From JBEKTY01 sp049515555 (GTDB taxonomy: Bacteria; Planctomycetota; Planctomycetia; Pirellulales; Thermoguttaceae): DNA of 64,000 bases. The DNA is taken from the NCBI GenBank assembly GCA_049515555.1, contig JBEKTY010000006.1, positions 1 through 64,000 of the forward strand, in the 5' to 3' direction. Of this stretch, positions 22,871 through 31,247 are shown piece after piece. The translations under genes and the position numbers were made by a program. Positions within the stretch are counted from its first letter, which is position 1. Each line of letters opens with the position of its first letter. The notes under the pieces are model-generated. The model was given only the letters and a program-made list of their open reading frames with translations. It had not been told where the DNA came from and did no database searches.

Positions 22871-23986
22871 TCACAAGCGTAGCCGCTTGGTGCTCCACAG
22901 TTCTTCTACCAAACGTCGGCAGTTTCCCAGATGGACAGCGTAAATCGCTCTCGGTTGGTCATCGCTGTAGTTCTCGGGATCCCAAACGCGCGGGATCGCG
23001 ACAACGGCAGCCACCTCAGGGCGCAACCGGTGAAAGATCGCCTGACCAAGCTTCTGCAGCTTGCTTCCGAGCGAACACACAAAAACGCTGTACGTCTGAC
23101 GCCGCTTTCGATAAATATTCTCCAGTACTGTCAACGTCTCTCGATAATCGAATGTGCTGACATAACAGTGTCGGTGTGATTTGTCGGTGAGTGTGGCATG
23201 GTACTCACGCTGCGCATCGAGGCGCCATCGGTTCTTTACAAGGTGAGGCACCCCAAACGCCCATTGGACGCGGCTTGGAGAAAGCTCCTCAATGACCGCG
23301 CTAACCCTTGTACACGCGAAAGATGGCAACACCACAAGAAACACCGGCCTCGAATCGGCATCCTGACCCGGTATTCTGCGAAGAATCTCTACCCTGTCCA
23401 CCCCTTGCGTCAAGAACTCGGGAGGGTCGCCGCGACGCGGACGTTCTCGGTCAATCTGCGCCTGGTACTCCTCAAACCGCGGTCGATACGTGGACGACTC
23501 AGAGTAGAAGACGGTGACACGTATCCGGGTTCCCAGCAACGCATGCAAGCCCTCCAAAAGCAGCCGCGAGCTACCAACGGTGATATCGAAGCCAATGTGC
23601 GTCAACTCAGAGTCAAGATCCAGACCCAACGCCTGAAGACCCGAAAGAAGTGCCTCACCGAAATCACTCTCCAGGTTGTGGTCATCGTGCGCAAGCCACG
23701 CCGGGTCCGGACCGCCGGTCAAGGCACGTAGGGTCGAGGCAAACTCGTCTGTGTGCACCATGTTGGGAAAGTCCATCCCATCATTCGTGTAGCGCACGCC
23801 GATAGCGTATTCAGCACGTACACCGCGCCCAACAAGTGCTCTTCCGGCAGCAACTGAACGGCGCTCGAATCCGAGGATCGCCACGAAACAAGCCAAGTCG
23901 CCGGGAAGTTCAGCCCGCTCGATACGATCCAATTCTGGCAGCCCCTCTACAAGATCATCGAAGGAGCGCTCGAATTGCGATGTCAT
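22871..23986 (-). CDS. Unrecognised 371-residue protein, last gene of the DruA/kinase-ATPase operon
   Basis: The start codon overlaps the stop of the kinase-ATPase gene by ATGA, so translation is coupled. I do not recognise a family. The sequence alternates predicted strands and helices in two halves, suggesting two Rossmann-like lobes: ACFVAILGFERRSVAAGRAL and THIGFDITVGSSRLLLEGLH in the first, then RPVFLVVLPSFACTRVSAVI and YSVFVCSLGSKLQKLGQAIF in the second. No signal peptide or membrane segment is seen, so it should be cytoplasmic. No nuclease, methylase or protease motif is evident. Its fixed place after the ATPase suggests an effector or adaptor, but this is inference. GC is lower than in the flanking genes. 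Confidence 0.8.
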   Translation of the reverse strand: MTSQFERSFDDLVEGLPELDRIERAELPGDLACFVAILGFERRSVAAGRALVGRGVRAEYAIGVRYTNDGMDFPNMVHTDEFASTLRALTGGPDPAWLAHDDHNLESDFGEALLSGLQALGLDLDSELTHIGFDITVGSSRLLLEGLHALLGTRIRVTVFYSESSTYRPRFEEYQAQIDRERPRRGDPPEFLTQGVDRVEILRRIPGQDADSRPVFLVVLPSFACTRVSAVIEELSPSRVQWAFGVPHLVKNRWRLDAQREYHATLTDKSHRHCYVSTFDYRETLTVLENIYRKRRQTYSVFVCSLGSKLQKLGQAIFHRLRPEVAAVVAIPRVWDPENYSDDQPRAIYAVHLGNCRRLVEELWSTKRLRL

Positions 23987-26856
23987 GGCTGTTGCTCTGG
24001 GGGAAAGAGGGGGTAGTACTCAGGTCCACGCTTCCTGTTCGCAGTTTCTACTACATCACGGACAAATTGCTCGGCTCTTCCTGACGGATCGTGACAGAAG
24101 GCCGACCATTGATCACGTGATAACGTGAAGCACTCGCTATTAACAAGCCCTATGCGAAATGCGGGACAGAAGACGCGGCGCAGGATAACGCGACTTGAAA
24201 GAGTGTTTCGGCGAGACCGACTTTCATCGGCGTCGATAAATAGGCAGTAGCGTTGAAGAAGGCGCCACAACTGCATTGGGTCCATCTGCGCTCGTGAGGC
24301 AGTTGCGTTGTCGGTTGAGGGCGTACTGTCCGGCGGCGCGCCCCCGAACTCTGCTTCATCCAGCTCAATCCGAAGAAGCTGATATGGGTCGCGTCTGTTG
24401 TCTGGACGGCTTATCCAGGGGTATTCGTTTAAGAGGCGCTTAGACAGGTTGCCAAATGCGTCGACGATGGCGAAGAGACGCTCGCCGTAGCGGGGGATAC
24501 CTTTAATCTTGGCAATGTACTGCCTTGAGTAGCCTTCTATAACCGCGTCTTGGGAATCGGCGGAAATAACGCTTGTAGTATCTCGGGTCACACCGCATTG
24601 CTCAAACATTCGATTCAGCAATTCAAGAATATTGCTCACGTCCCCCGTACACAACTCGCACACTGTATCCCACCCGTGGTACTGCGCCGGAACACGTGCG
24701 GCGGCCAATTCCTGTTCGACTTCTTTGACGACGACTTGCGGCGGGCGGCCGTCCCGCCTCTCCTGCCTTTTCTCTTGCCGCAGCTCTGCCTCTCGCTTCA
24801 GCGTGCGCGCAAGCGTGCCTTCGGCATACCTCGATTGGCCAATGAGAGACTGCACAGTGCCCTGGTATCTGCAAATTGCCAGCCGGTTGTTCACAATCTC
24901 CCCAAGAAACGCCTTCTGCTGCTGGGAGGGGAGCTTCAGACAATACAACGTTCCAAGATTCCATTCGCGGTAGTCCCTGTCTTGGGCCAGAAACTCTCCA
25001 AACGTCTGGTCCGGTGTCACACCAAATACTTCCGATGAAATCTTACACTTATATGACGCATTCGGCACGAAGAGGACGTGATTGAGCGCCTGCTGAGCCT
25101 GCTTAGGGACCTTTCGCTCAGTATAATCGTCGACGAAGAGGTACAAGACCTTGCCAAGAAAGCAGTCGATTCTCGCCGCCATGAACTCAGCCAAATCGGC
25201 GATGAACCCTTGCGCTGTGGTGCAGTTGCATTGCTGGTCGCGCCAGATCCCCATGCGAACCTCGTGTATTACACGAGTGATTTGGGCCTCGATCTCCCCC
25301 AACGATGCCTTCTCTGAATTGCCGGGCTGCAGCAGCGACGCATGGTGGGTAACAAACCCACGATAGGCAGCAACATCAGACTCGGCCAGACGATGGCTTG
25401 CTTGGCACGCGATAAGGCATGTTGTGAACTCTCGCAAAACGATCATGTTAAAGTAATGCCGGAGGTCGGTTTCCCGACGAAGCAACATGCCAGCATCGAG
25501 GGCGCTGAACCTCAAGCGAAACTCGCGGTTGCACGACACGTACAGGCCGATGAACGGCCGCTCCAATGCCTCCTCTGCCTTGCCAGCATCTGCCATACAG
25601 CGGAATGACATTGACCGAAAAACGGTTGTCTTCCCACAGCCGCGCGGCCCGATCACGAGCAGGTGTGAACTTGCCTCAATCTGGTCGCGCCACGGAAACG
25701 ACTTTGCTGAGAGGGCATAAAGCAAATTGTTGTCCAACACCTCCTCTGCGTTCCCAAAATCGAACGGATGGCGTAGTTCCTGGGAAATTGCGCCTTGATG
25801 GAGCGAGGACTCAAAATGCTGTAGTACCTCGGTCGCGCTGTCTGGTCGCCGCATAGGATCGTCGTCACCGATTATCGCCAGGAGCGCTTCACATGAGGCG
25901 AGAATACGGTCTTCCTGCGCGGTCCGAGTGGACGAATTCTGCTGGACTATGTTGGCTATCGCCGCGATGTGCGTAGCCAGGTTGCGGAGGTCGTCCCGTT
26001 CCTTCTTCGTGGTGCCACGCTGCTTCGCCGACCCGAAGTCAATTAGATACGGCCGGGGCCGTCCAACCGCCGGCTGGTGGAGAATAACGTTCCCTGCATG
26101 CAAGTCGTCATGCATTAAGTCACACGCCTCTAGGACCGCAAGGGCCTGTAGCATTTCGGTTAGATACAAATAGAGAAAATGCGCGTCAACTTTCTCCGGG
26201 GACCGCGAGAGAAAGGTCTCAAGCGTCGCCCCATTTATGTAATCCTCGACAAAATAGATCAGGTCCTGCTGGTCCGCACCGCAGACGTGAGTAAATCGAC
26301 CGCAGGCATGAATCTGCGGGAAATGGTCCCGGTCGCGCCTCGCCAGTTCGACCATCCGACCAACTTCCGGAAGGTACGTTCTGCCTTCGTATTCTTCTGC
26401 GACGGTGAGTTTCAGCGCGTACCCAGTACCAGGCCCTTGGCGTCGTCTCACCGCGTAGGTCACGCCTTTATATCCATTCCCGAGCACCCCCTGGACTTCA
26501 TAGTCGCCAACCAGGCTCGGCCCAGTGGCCGGCGAAGTGAGGGCTGCCTGAACTGTGCCGGGCATCATGACCCTGTACTCGCCGATAATGAGGAAAACGG
26601 AGTGGTCTGCTGCACCAATATGGGCAATCAAATCCGCCGTAGTCCGGAAGCCATGTATCGCAACCCGCGCAGCATCGCGTGCTTCCTTGCTCTCGTAAAC
26701 ATAGAGCAGAACGTGTTCGCCGTTGTCCGCACGGCCCTCGTACCACGACGAGTTGTCCCTTGCCGCGAGAAAGCGATGGACCGTGTACCCGGCCAATTTA
26801 TGCTGCAAGAGATCCTCTGGGTTTCCCTGCACGGTGTTCCCTAGCATTTTTTGCAT
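23983..26856 (-). CDS. Protein kinase - P-loop ATPase fusion
   Basis: The 957-residue cytoplasmic product has a degenerate kinase N-lobe-like stretch at residues 20-100. A full protein-kinase-like domain follows (about 116-350): Gly-loop LGNGYKGVTY, Lys149 in YALKL, catalytic loop HDDLHAGN with Asp251 and Asn256, and DFG Asp273 in LIDFGSAK. An AAA/ORC-Cdc6-like P-loop ATPase follows (about 380-810), with Walker A GPRGCGKT (403-410) and Walker B LYLFVDDY (Asp576/Asp577). The C-terminal region (810-957) is unassigned. The start overlaps the DruA-like gene by 16 bases; an ATG three codons later has a better-placed GGGGA. Kinase-ATPase combinations occur in anti-phage systems such as BREX-2/3 (PglW) and MADS, but this exact fusion is not one I recognise. 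Confidence 0.85.
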   Translation of the reverse strand: MQKMLGNTVQGNPEDLLQHKLAGYTVHRFLAARDNSSWYEGRADNGEHVLLYVYESKEARDAARVAIHGFRTTADLIAHIGAADHSVFLIIGEYRVMMPGTVQAALTSPATGPSLVGDYEVQGVLGNGYKGVTYAVRRRQGPGTGYALKLTVAEEYEGRTYLPEVGRMVELARRDRDHFPQIHACGRFTHVCGADQQDLIYFVEDYINGATLETFLSRSPEKVDAHFLYLYLTEMLQALAVLEACDLMHDDLHAGNVILHQPAVGRPRPYLIDFGSAKQRGTTKKERDDLRNLATHIAAIANIVQQNSSTRTAQEDRILASCEALLAIIGDDDPMRRPDSATEVLQHFESSLHQGAISQELRHPFDFGNAEEVLDNNLLYALSAKSFPWRDQIEASSHLLVIGPRGCGKTTVFRSMSFRCMADAGKAEEALERPFIGLYVSCNREFRLRFSALDAGMLLRRETDLRHYFNMIVLREFTTCLIACQASHRLAESDVAAYRGFVTHHASLLQPGNSEKASLGEIEAQITRVIHEVRMGIWRDQQCNCTTAQGFIADLAEFMAARIDCFLGKVLYLFVDDYTERKVPKQAQQALNHVLFVPNASYKCKISSEVFGVTPDQTFGEFLAQDRDYREWNLGTLYCLKLPSQQQKAFLGEIVNNRLAICRYQGTVQSLIGQSRYAEGTLARTLKREAELRQEKRQERRDGRPPQVVVKEVEQELAAARVPAQYHGWDTVCELCTGDVSNILELLNRMFEQCGVTRDTTSVISADSQDAVIEGYSRQYIAKIKGIPRYGERLFAIVDAFGNLSKRLLNEYPWISRPDNRRDPYQLLRIELDEAEFGGAPPDSTPSTDNATASRAQMDPMQLWRLLQRYCLFIDADESRSRRNTLSSRVILRRVFCPAFRIGLVNSECFTLSRDQWSAFCHDPSGRAEQFVRDVVETANRKRGPEYYPLFPPEQQP

Positions 26857-27845
26857 CCCCGTAGGAGTTTCCGAAAGCCACGGTCCGTCGGGTACATTAG
26901 CAGCAGTTTTGGGAGCTGTGAGTTATGGTGCATGCCGCCGGTCTTGGCGTACCCTGACGTGTTGCCGACGGCGGACCAATTGGCCGCCCGATAGCAGGTG
27001 CCGGAGAAACGGGAGATATCAACAAATGTCTCCAAGAGAACGGGGCGGTACCCATACACTTCCTCCCAATCTCGGACGAGGGCACTAGTGCATCTCGCGA
27101 TTAAGTGGGACGCTAGGTTCGGAACATGCACCCACGGCAAAATCAGGAACCGAACATTGCTCACAATCAGGTGCCGCCGTTGCGCGATCTGACGTTGCGT
27201 CCAACCGATCCATTTCTCACGACATGCAATGGACCAAGCAGCATCACCCCAGCCGAAACACGCGATCGGGCGATCTCCCCAGGAGTAAAGATACTTCAAC
27301 TGTCGGCCGACAAGTCGAGATGAGTGCAAGTAGTGGTGTTCGGTTACCAGCGAGTTCCATAGTTCTGCCTTGGGGTCCGACTTTGAACGTATCCTATGGA
27401 CCTGAACGGCGTCAAAGTCCAGGTTGGTTATTGAGTCGGTAACAACATCCGCACTCGACTTCCGCGTCGTGCTGGGCCACACTGCGCCTCCCCATTTTGC
27501 GGGCGGCAAATCTAACAAGCCGGCGGCATCGAGCCTCCGCAGCACTTCGCGGCATGCCATGTCCTTTGGGGCCCCATTGCGCTGCCGCCAACGCAGGGCG
27601 CTGCAAACCCGAAAAGAGATTCTTGTTCGGCCCTCCGCGAAGTACCCCTCCACGATGTTTCTGATGAGTAGAAGCTGACGGGCCGTAAAGAGCCGGCCGC
27701 GCGCACGGTAGGCGTGCGCACCCGCAATGCCTGAACCTGGTGCCCTGATGGCGCCGTTGCTCGTGCGCCCTGTTTCTGACACGAAGAAGCCTCTTGGGAG
27801 GTGATGCCATATCTGGCTGGCCCTCCGTGTCCCATAGTGTCGCAC
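26841..27845 (-). CDS. DruA-like protein (DUF4338)
   Basis: The 334-residue product has the DUF4338 hallmarks of DruA. These are an N-terminal helical part with KDMACREVLRRLDAAGLLDL, then LVTEHHYLHSSRLVGRQLKY, FLILPWVHVPNLASHLI, YGYRPVLLETFVD and GTCYRAANWSAVGNTSGYA. DruA belongs to the Druantia type I anti-phage system; its homologues also occur as stand-alone genes and near transposons. No DruE helicase is seen here. The annotated start is a GTG about 14 bases after a predicted transcription start. A GTG at 27782, preceded by AAGAGG, is an alternative. It is the first gene of the operon and its end overlaps the next gene. Confidence 0.88.
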   Translation of the reverse strand: MRHYGTRRASQIWHHLPRGFFVSETGRTSNGAIRAPGSGIAGAHAYRARGRLFTARQLLLIRNIVEGYFAEGRTRISFRVCSALRWRQRNGAPKDMACREVLRRLDAAGLLDLPPAKWGGAVWPSTTRKSSADVVTDSITNLDFDAVQVHRIRSKSDPKAELWNSLVTEHHYLHSSRLVGRQLKYLYSWGDRPIACFGWGDAAWSIACREKWIGWTQRQIAQRRHLIVSNVRFLILPWVHVPNLASHLIARCTSALVRDWEEVYGYRPVLLETFVDISRFSGTCYRAANWSAVGNTSGYAKTGGMHHNSQLPKLLLMYPTDRGFRKLLRGCKKC

Positions 27846-27865
27846 GCTCCGGTGCTATCACAGCT

Positions 27866-27894
27866 ATCATACAGTCCCCCGTCACCCCTTGCAA
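27866..27894 (-). promoter_or_regulatory. Sigma-70-like promoter of the DruA/kinase-ATPase operon
   Basis: On the minus strand TTGCAA (27894-27889) and TATGAT (27871-27866) are separated by 17 bases, 4/6 and 5/6 matches to the -35 and -10 consensus. Transcription would start near 27859, leaving a leader of about 14 bases before the GTG at 27845. Confidence 0.5.
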
Positions 27895-28450
27895 TCGGCT
27901 GGTGGTGGTCTCACTCGCACCCGCTGAAACAGTGGCAGGCAAGCTCCGATTCTTCGGAAAAGATTAGCTAGTCGGAAAGGTCTCCAGCTCCTAACGAGAC
28001 CTCCACTCGTATGCCGCTTCCCGGGCCGCGCATGGTATCCTCTAGCGGTGTTCATTGCACTTTCCGTCCCTGGCGACAACGAATGTGGCCCGCAAGTACA
28101 CGGACCAAGCCCCGGCCGCCATCCATCGGGCCAATCCCGGGCGGCTGCCAATGGAGTTCGGTTTCGTGCGTCACCAGAAGCGGACGCGGCTATCGCCACG
28201 TCTCCCATGGCACCGTCAAGCCCCGGCGCATACCTGGCCGATTCCCACCCAAAAAATGTCAACGAACCGGGCTTGCAATTGGCCGGCGAATGTGATAGTA
28301 TACATCTGTATAGATACGGGATTAGGGGTTACGGATTGGGGATTGGGGGGAAGGAGGGAGGCGGAAAGGGGAAAACAGGCCGGGGGAAGGCAAAATGCAA
28401 AATGACCAATGCAAAAGGCGGGGGCCGGAAGGATGAAGGATGAGAGTAGC

Positions 28451-28553
28451 CACGGATTGAACACGGAGGAAACACGGACAAGAACAATCTGTGCTCTCGT
28501 TTGCCCCATGTCCGCCCATCAGTTCCGTGTTCAATCCGTGCTTCATCCGTGGC
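28451..28553. repeat. Inverted repeat with CACGGATTGAACACGGA arms
   Basis: CACGGATTGAACACGGAGG on the left and CCGTGTTCAATCCGTG at 28525-28540 on the right, about 60 bases apart. Further short copies of the arm (CATCCGTGGC) follow. No coding function. Confidence 0.65.
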
Positions 28554-28859
28554 GCGATTGTCCGCAGATTTTAGAGATCGGTACATATCGGGTCCTCGGG
28601 CGAAGACGGAAGTGGAAGGCGGCAAATGGGTTATGGGGCCGGGAAAGGCGCAAGTCGAACACGTACCCCTTAAGCCGTATACTTTTCCGCTCGCTAACAG
28701 GAACGGTAGTGCAAGCCAGGTAATGGGTTACAGACTTCTCAAACGCGGTAAGTTTTGAAAGGTACCTCGGGGCGGGCGACTGTTCGACACGGCAAAAGGG
28801 GGGAAGGCGGAAGGCAGGGATTAGGGATTGGGATGAGGGGCGAGTGGTTGGAGCAAATG

Positions 28860-28970
28860 GAACGACGCGGGGACGCGGAGAGTACCGGTGTCATGCGTGT
28901 CCCCGAGTCTCCATGTCCCCGTGTCTCCACGTCCCCGCGTCCCCGTGTCGTTGCCGCCCGGGGCCGCGGT
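28860..28970. repeat. GACGCGGGGACG / GTCTCCACGTCC fold-back repeat
   Basis: A purine-rich stretch (GACGCGGGGACGCGGAGAG) is followed by GTCCCCGAGTCTCCATGTCC-type units, as in the block at 3.12-3.25 kb. It lies just before the next gene. Confidence 0.6.
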
Positions 28971-29058
28971 TGGTTTGACATCGCCTCCCGGGAGCCTACC
29001 TTTCATTGGGTTGCGCGGCTGCGCGCGCTGTGTTCCGATTTTAGCGGGCCGTACGATT

Positions 29059-30933
29059 ATGACGCCGATGCTGTGTGTAGTGCTGACTGCGATGGCCGTG
29101 GCGGCCGCGCCGGCCGGGTGGGAAGACCCCGCCGTGGGCGCCCAGGCCACGCTCCGCCGCGTAGCCAAGCTGCCCGCCGAACAGCAGAAGGCTTGGCTGC
29201 TTGGGATCGAGCGCCGCATGGCCTGGGCCAGCAAGCTGGCCATGAAACCGGAAGAGGCCCAGAGCGAGCAGACCCGCGTGGCCGAGCTCCTGCGACAGAA
29301 GGTCATCCCCTGGGCGGCGCTGGTGGAACTGCTCAAAGACCTCGATCAGCGGGAGAAAGCGGCCATCGGCCGGCTGGTGCGGCAATACCGGGCCGAGGTC
29401 TACGAGACCTTCGGCCGGCAAGCGGCGACGCTGGTCGAACGGCAGGAGGCGTGGTATCGGGTGTGGAAGCTGTGGGAGGCCGCCGGCAGCCGGCCCGAAC
29501 AGCAGGATCGGCTGATCGACTGGCTGGCCGCGGCCATTCGCTGTTCCGTGCGGGAGTCGATCGCGGCGCTTCCGCCGGACCCGAAGTTCGGCGAGATGCC
29601 GGAAGTTCGGCCGCCGCTGGCGGGCAAAGAGGGGGAGTTGGCGGGTCCGGCAGCTCGGCCACAAGTCCCCAAATCCCCAAATCCCCAAATCCCCAAATCC
29701 CCAACCTTGCCCGCCCAGCCCGCCGAGCTGCCGCCCGCGTGGCTGGCCGGCCAGTGGAAGCCGCCGCCGATCGCGGTGCGACTGCCCGACTCGCGACTCT
29801 CGGCTAGGAAGGGGACAGTCCCATTTTCGTCGGACGAAAATGGGGACAGTCCCCGGGTTATTCCTCGGCCGGTACTAACGCATCGGGCTGAAGCTGCCGA
29901 GCCTGTGGTGCTGCTGTCCGCGGCGCCGCCCTCGGTCGTGGTCCCGCCGCAGCGGACGATTCCGGCGGAGGCCGCGGCCGAGCGGCTCGGCGCGGCGCGG
30001 CCGCCGGAAATGGCCGCCCGGCTGGCCGTCCCGCTGCCGGAGCCGGAACTGGCCGGTCCGCCCAGCGAGCTTATCGCCGCCGCCGACACGAATGCGGGCC
30101 AAGCCAGCGCCGCCGGCCGGCAGCCGCCCGGCAATGTCCGGCCGACACCGGAGCCGACGACGAAGACAGGTACCGCACGGGAGAGGTCTCCTTTGCCGAG
30201 CGGCCCGGAGGGTACGGGGCACAAGTGGGATTTATCCCCTTTTTCAGCCCTGCCGGGCCGCGAGCCGCCGCCCGTGGCCGTTCAGCCGAAGGCGAAGCCG
30301 GCCTTGGGCGCGATCACGCTGGAGGAAGGCGGTCGCGGGCCGGCGCCGCCCGAGCACGACATGACGGCCATGCTGCCCCGGGCTGCTTTGGAGTTGCCGC
30401 ACGCGTCGTTGCCGCCGCAGGCATTGCCCGAGCGGCCGGCCCGGTCCGCGCCAGCGGACGGCACACGGCGTGTGCCTGCTACTTTTAATTCCGCAGCGGG
30501 CCCTTCTACCGAGCCGGGGCCGACCCGGCCCGGCGCCACACCCGAAGAGCACGCCCAGATCAACGTCGAGGAACTGGCGGCCCGCATCGCCGGCGTCAAC
30601 CTCAGCCTGCGGGCACTGGAAGGGGAACTGGACGAGTCACACGAGTGGAACGCCGACCGCCTGGAGGCCGTCGTCCAGCGGCTGGACATCCTCGTGCTGC
30701 GGCAGAAAGACCTGGGCCTGTTCCGCGATCTGATTCCCGCGGCGGACCAGGCGCGGGTGGGGCGGATCGAGCCCGGCAAGAAGGTGATCGCGGCCTTGGC
30801 CGCCCGCATCGCCGCCTTGCGGTCCCGATTGCAGACCGAACCCGCCCCCGGCGACGAACCCCGCCGCCAGGCCACGCTCAAGCATCTGGACGAGCTCTCG
30901 GACCGGCTGGCCGGGCTGGCCGGCGAGCCGTGA
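29059..30933 (+). CDS. Exported Pro-rich protein with C-terminal coiled coil, unrecognised
   Basis: ATG at 29059 (or 29071) gives a signal-like N-terminus (MTPMLCVVLTAMAVAAAPAG); the longer upstream frame translates repeat DNA. The 624-residue product has a helical N-terminal domain (about residues 25-175: LRRVAKLPAEQQKAWLLGIE, LVRQYRAEVYETFGRQ). A long Pro/Ala-rich middle and a C-terminal coiled coil (about 500-620: NVEELAARIAGVNLSLRALE) follow. Three repeat elements are translated in the middle part (29665-29702, 29811-29854, 30460-30476), which suggests this linker tolerates insertion. Function unknown; no close family recognised. Confidence 0.7.
   Translation: MTPMLCVVLTAMAVAAAPAGWEDPAVGAQATLRRVAKLPAEQQKAWLLGIERRMAWASKLAMKPEEAQSEQTRVAELLRQKVIPWAALVELLKDLDQREKAAIGRLVRQYRAEVYETFGRQAATLVERQEAWYRVWKLWEAAGSRPEQQDRLIDWLAAAIRCSVRESIAALPPDPKFGEMPEVRPPLAGKEGELAGPAARPQVPKSPNPQIPKSPTLPAQPAELPPAWLAGQWKPPPIAVRLPDSRLSARKGTVPFSSDENGDSPRVIPRPVLTHRAEAAEPVVLLSAAPPSVVVPPQRTIPAEAAAERLGAARPPEMAARLAVPLPEPELAGPPSELIAAADTNAGQASAAGRQPPGNVRPTPEPTTKTGTARERSPLPSGPEGTGHKWDLSPFSALPGREPPPVAVQPKAKPALGAITLEEGGRGPAPPEHDMTAMLPRAALELPHASLPPQALPERPARSAPADGTRRVPATFNSAAGPSTEPGPTRPGATPEEHAQINVEELAARIAGVNLSLRALEGELDESHEWNADRLEAVVQRLDILVLRQKDLGLFRDLIPAADQARVGRIEPGKKVIAALAARIAALRSRLQTEPAPGDEPRRQATLKHLDELSDRLAGLAGEP
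29665..29702. repeat. In-frame CCCCAAATCCCCAAAT tandem repeat
   Basis: About five copies of CCCAAAT (8-base period), translated as a Pro/Asn/Gln-rich linker (PKSPNPQIPKSP). The same unit occurs at 56.21-56.25 kb. Confidence 0.75.
29811..29854. repeat. In-frame palindrome GGGGACAGTCCC...ATGGGGACAGTCCCC
   Basis: A 44-base near-perfect palindrome centred on TTTTCGTCGGACGAAAA. It is translated as GTVPFSSDENGDSP inside the coiled-coil gene. Same family as the elements at 6.57, 7.02, 51.11 and 52.30 kb. Confidence 0.85.
30460..30476. repeat. In-frame GGCACACGGCGTGTGCC palindrome
   Basis: A member of the GGCACAC/GTGTGCC family, followed by TGCTACTTTT as in the intergenic copies. It is translated as GTRRVPATF. 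Confidence 0.75.
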
Positions 30934-30975
30934 GGCACGACGGACGACGGGCGACGGACGACGGACCCGCCGCAT

Positions 30976-31160
30976 GTTATGGCCGGTCTCCGACCGAGCC
31001 ACACCGTGGACCGAAGGTCTCCCGAACGTGCGGAGACGTTCGGTCCCCGCGGCGGCGGGGTCGGGAGACCCGCGCCGAACTTGGGAGACCCGCGCCGAAC
31101 TTGGGAGACCCGCGCCGAACTTGGGAGACCCGCGCCGAACTTGGGAGACCCGCGCCGAAC
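30976..31160. repeat. GGTCTCCCGA/CGGAGAC repeat ending in a 5 x 20-bp tandem array
   Basis: The left part (GACCGAAGGTCTCCCGAACG and CGGAGACGTTCGGTC) is an inverted repeat shared with 39.78 and 53.47 kb. From 31061 to 31160 the 20-base unit T(T/C)GGGAGACCCGCGCCGAAC is repeated five times without spacers. No gene is seen in this 314-base gap. Confidence 0.88.
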
Positions 31161-31247
31161 TGCCTGTCCTCCGTCTCCCGTCGTCCGTCGCCCGTCCTCC
31201 CCAGCCGCTTTGCCCCGGCCGCCGGGCAGCGATAGAATTGAACTGTC

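Larger units (their letters stand above)
27846..29058. other. 1.2-kb non-coding, repeat-rich region
   Basis: It lies between the lower-GC operon and the next rightward gene. It contains the operon promoter, a GGATTGGGGATTGGGG tract (28319-28347), an inverted repeat (28451-28553) and a purine/pyrimidine fold-back block (28860-28970). Reading frames in it are short and inconsistent with each other; I see no tRNA, integrase or attachment-site duplication. Confidence 0.6.

Noticed and set aside
23983..26856. Assignment of the kinase-ATPase to BREX (PglW) or MADS
   Set aside because: Those systems need methyltransferase and other partners that are not near; the domain order and the third gene differ.
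28055..28443. Small frames in the 27.8-29.1 kb gap
   Set aside because: They overlap repeats, conflict with each other in frame and have no domain or ribosome site.
22690..29058. Prophage, integron or integrative element around the low-GC operon
   Set aside because: No integrase, phage structural gene, tRNA or flanking direct repeats were seen; only base composition suggests transfer.
31061..31160. Possible CRISPR array
   Set aside because: The 20-base units are directly adjacent without spacers and no cas gene is present.
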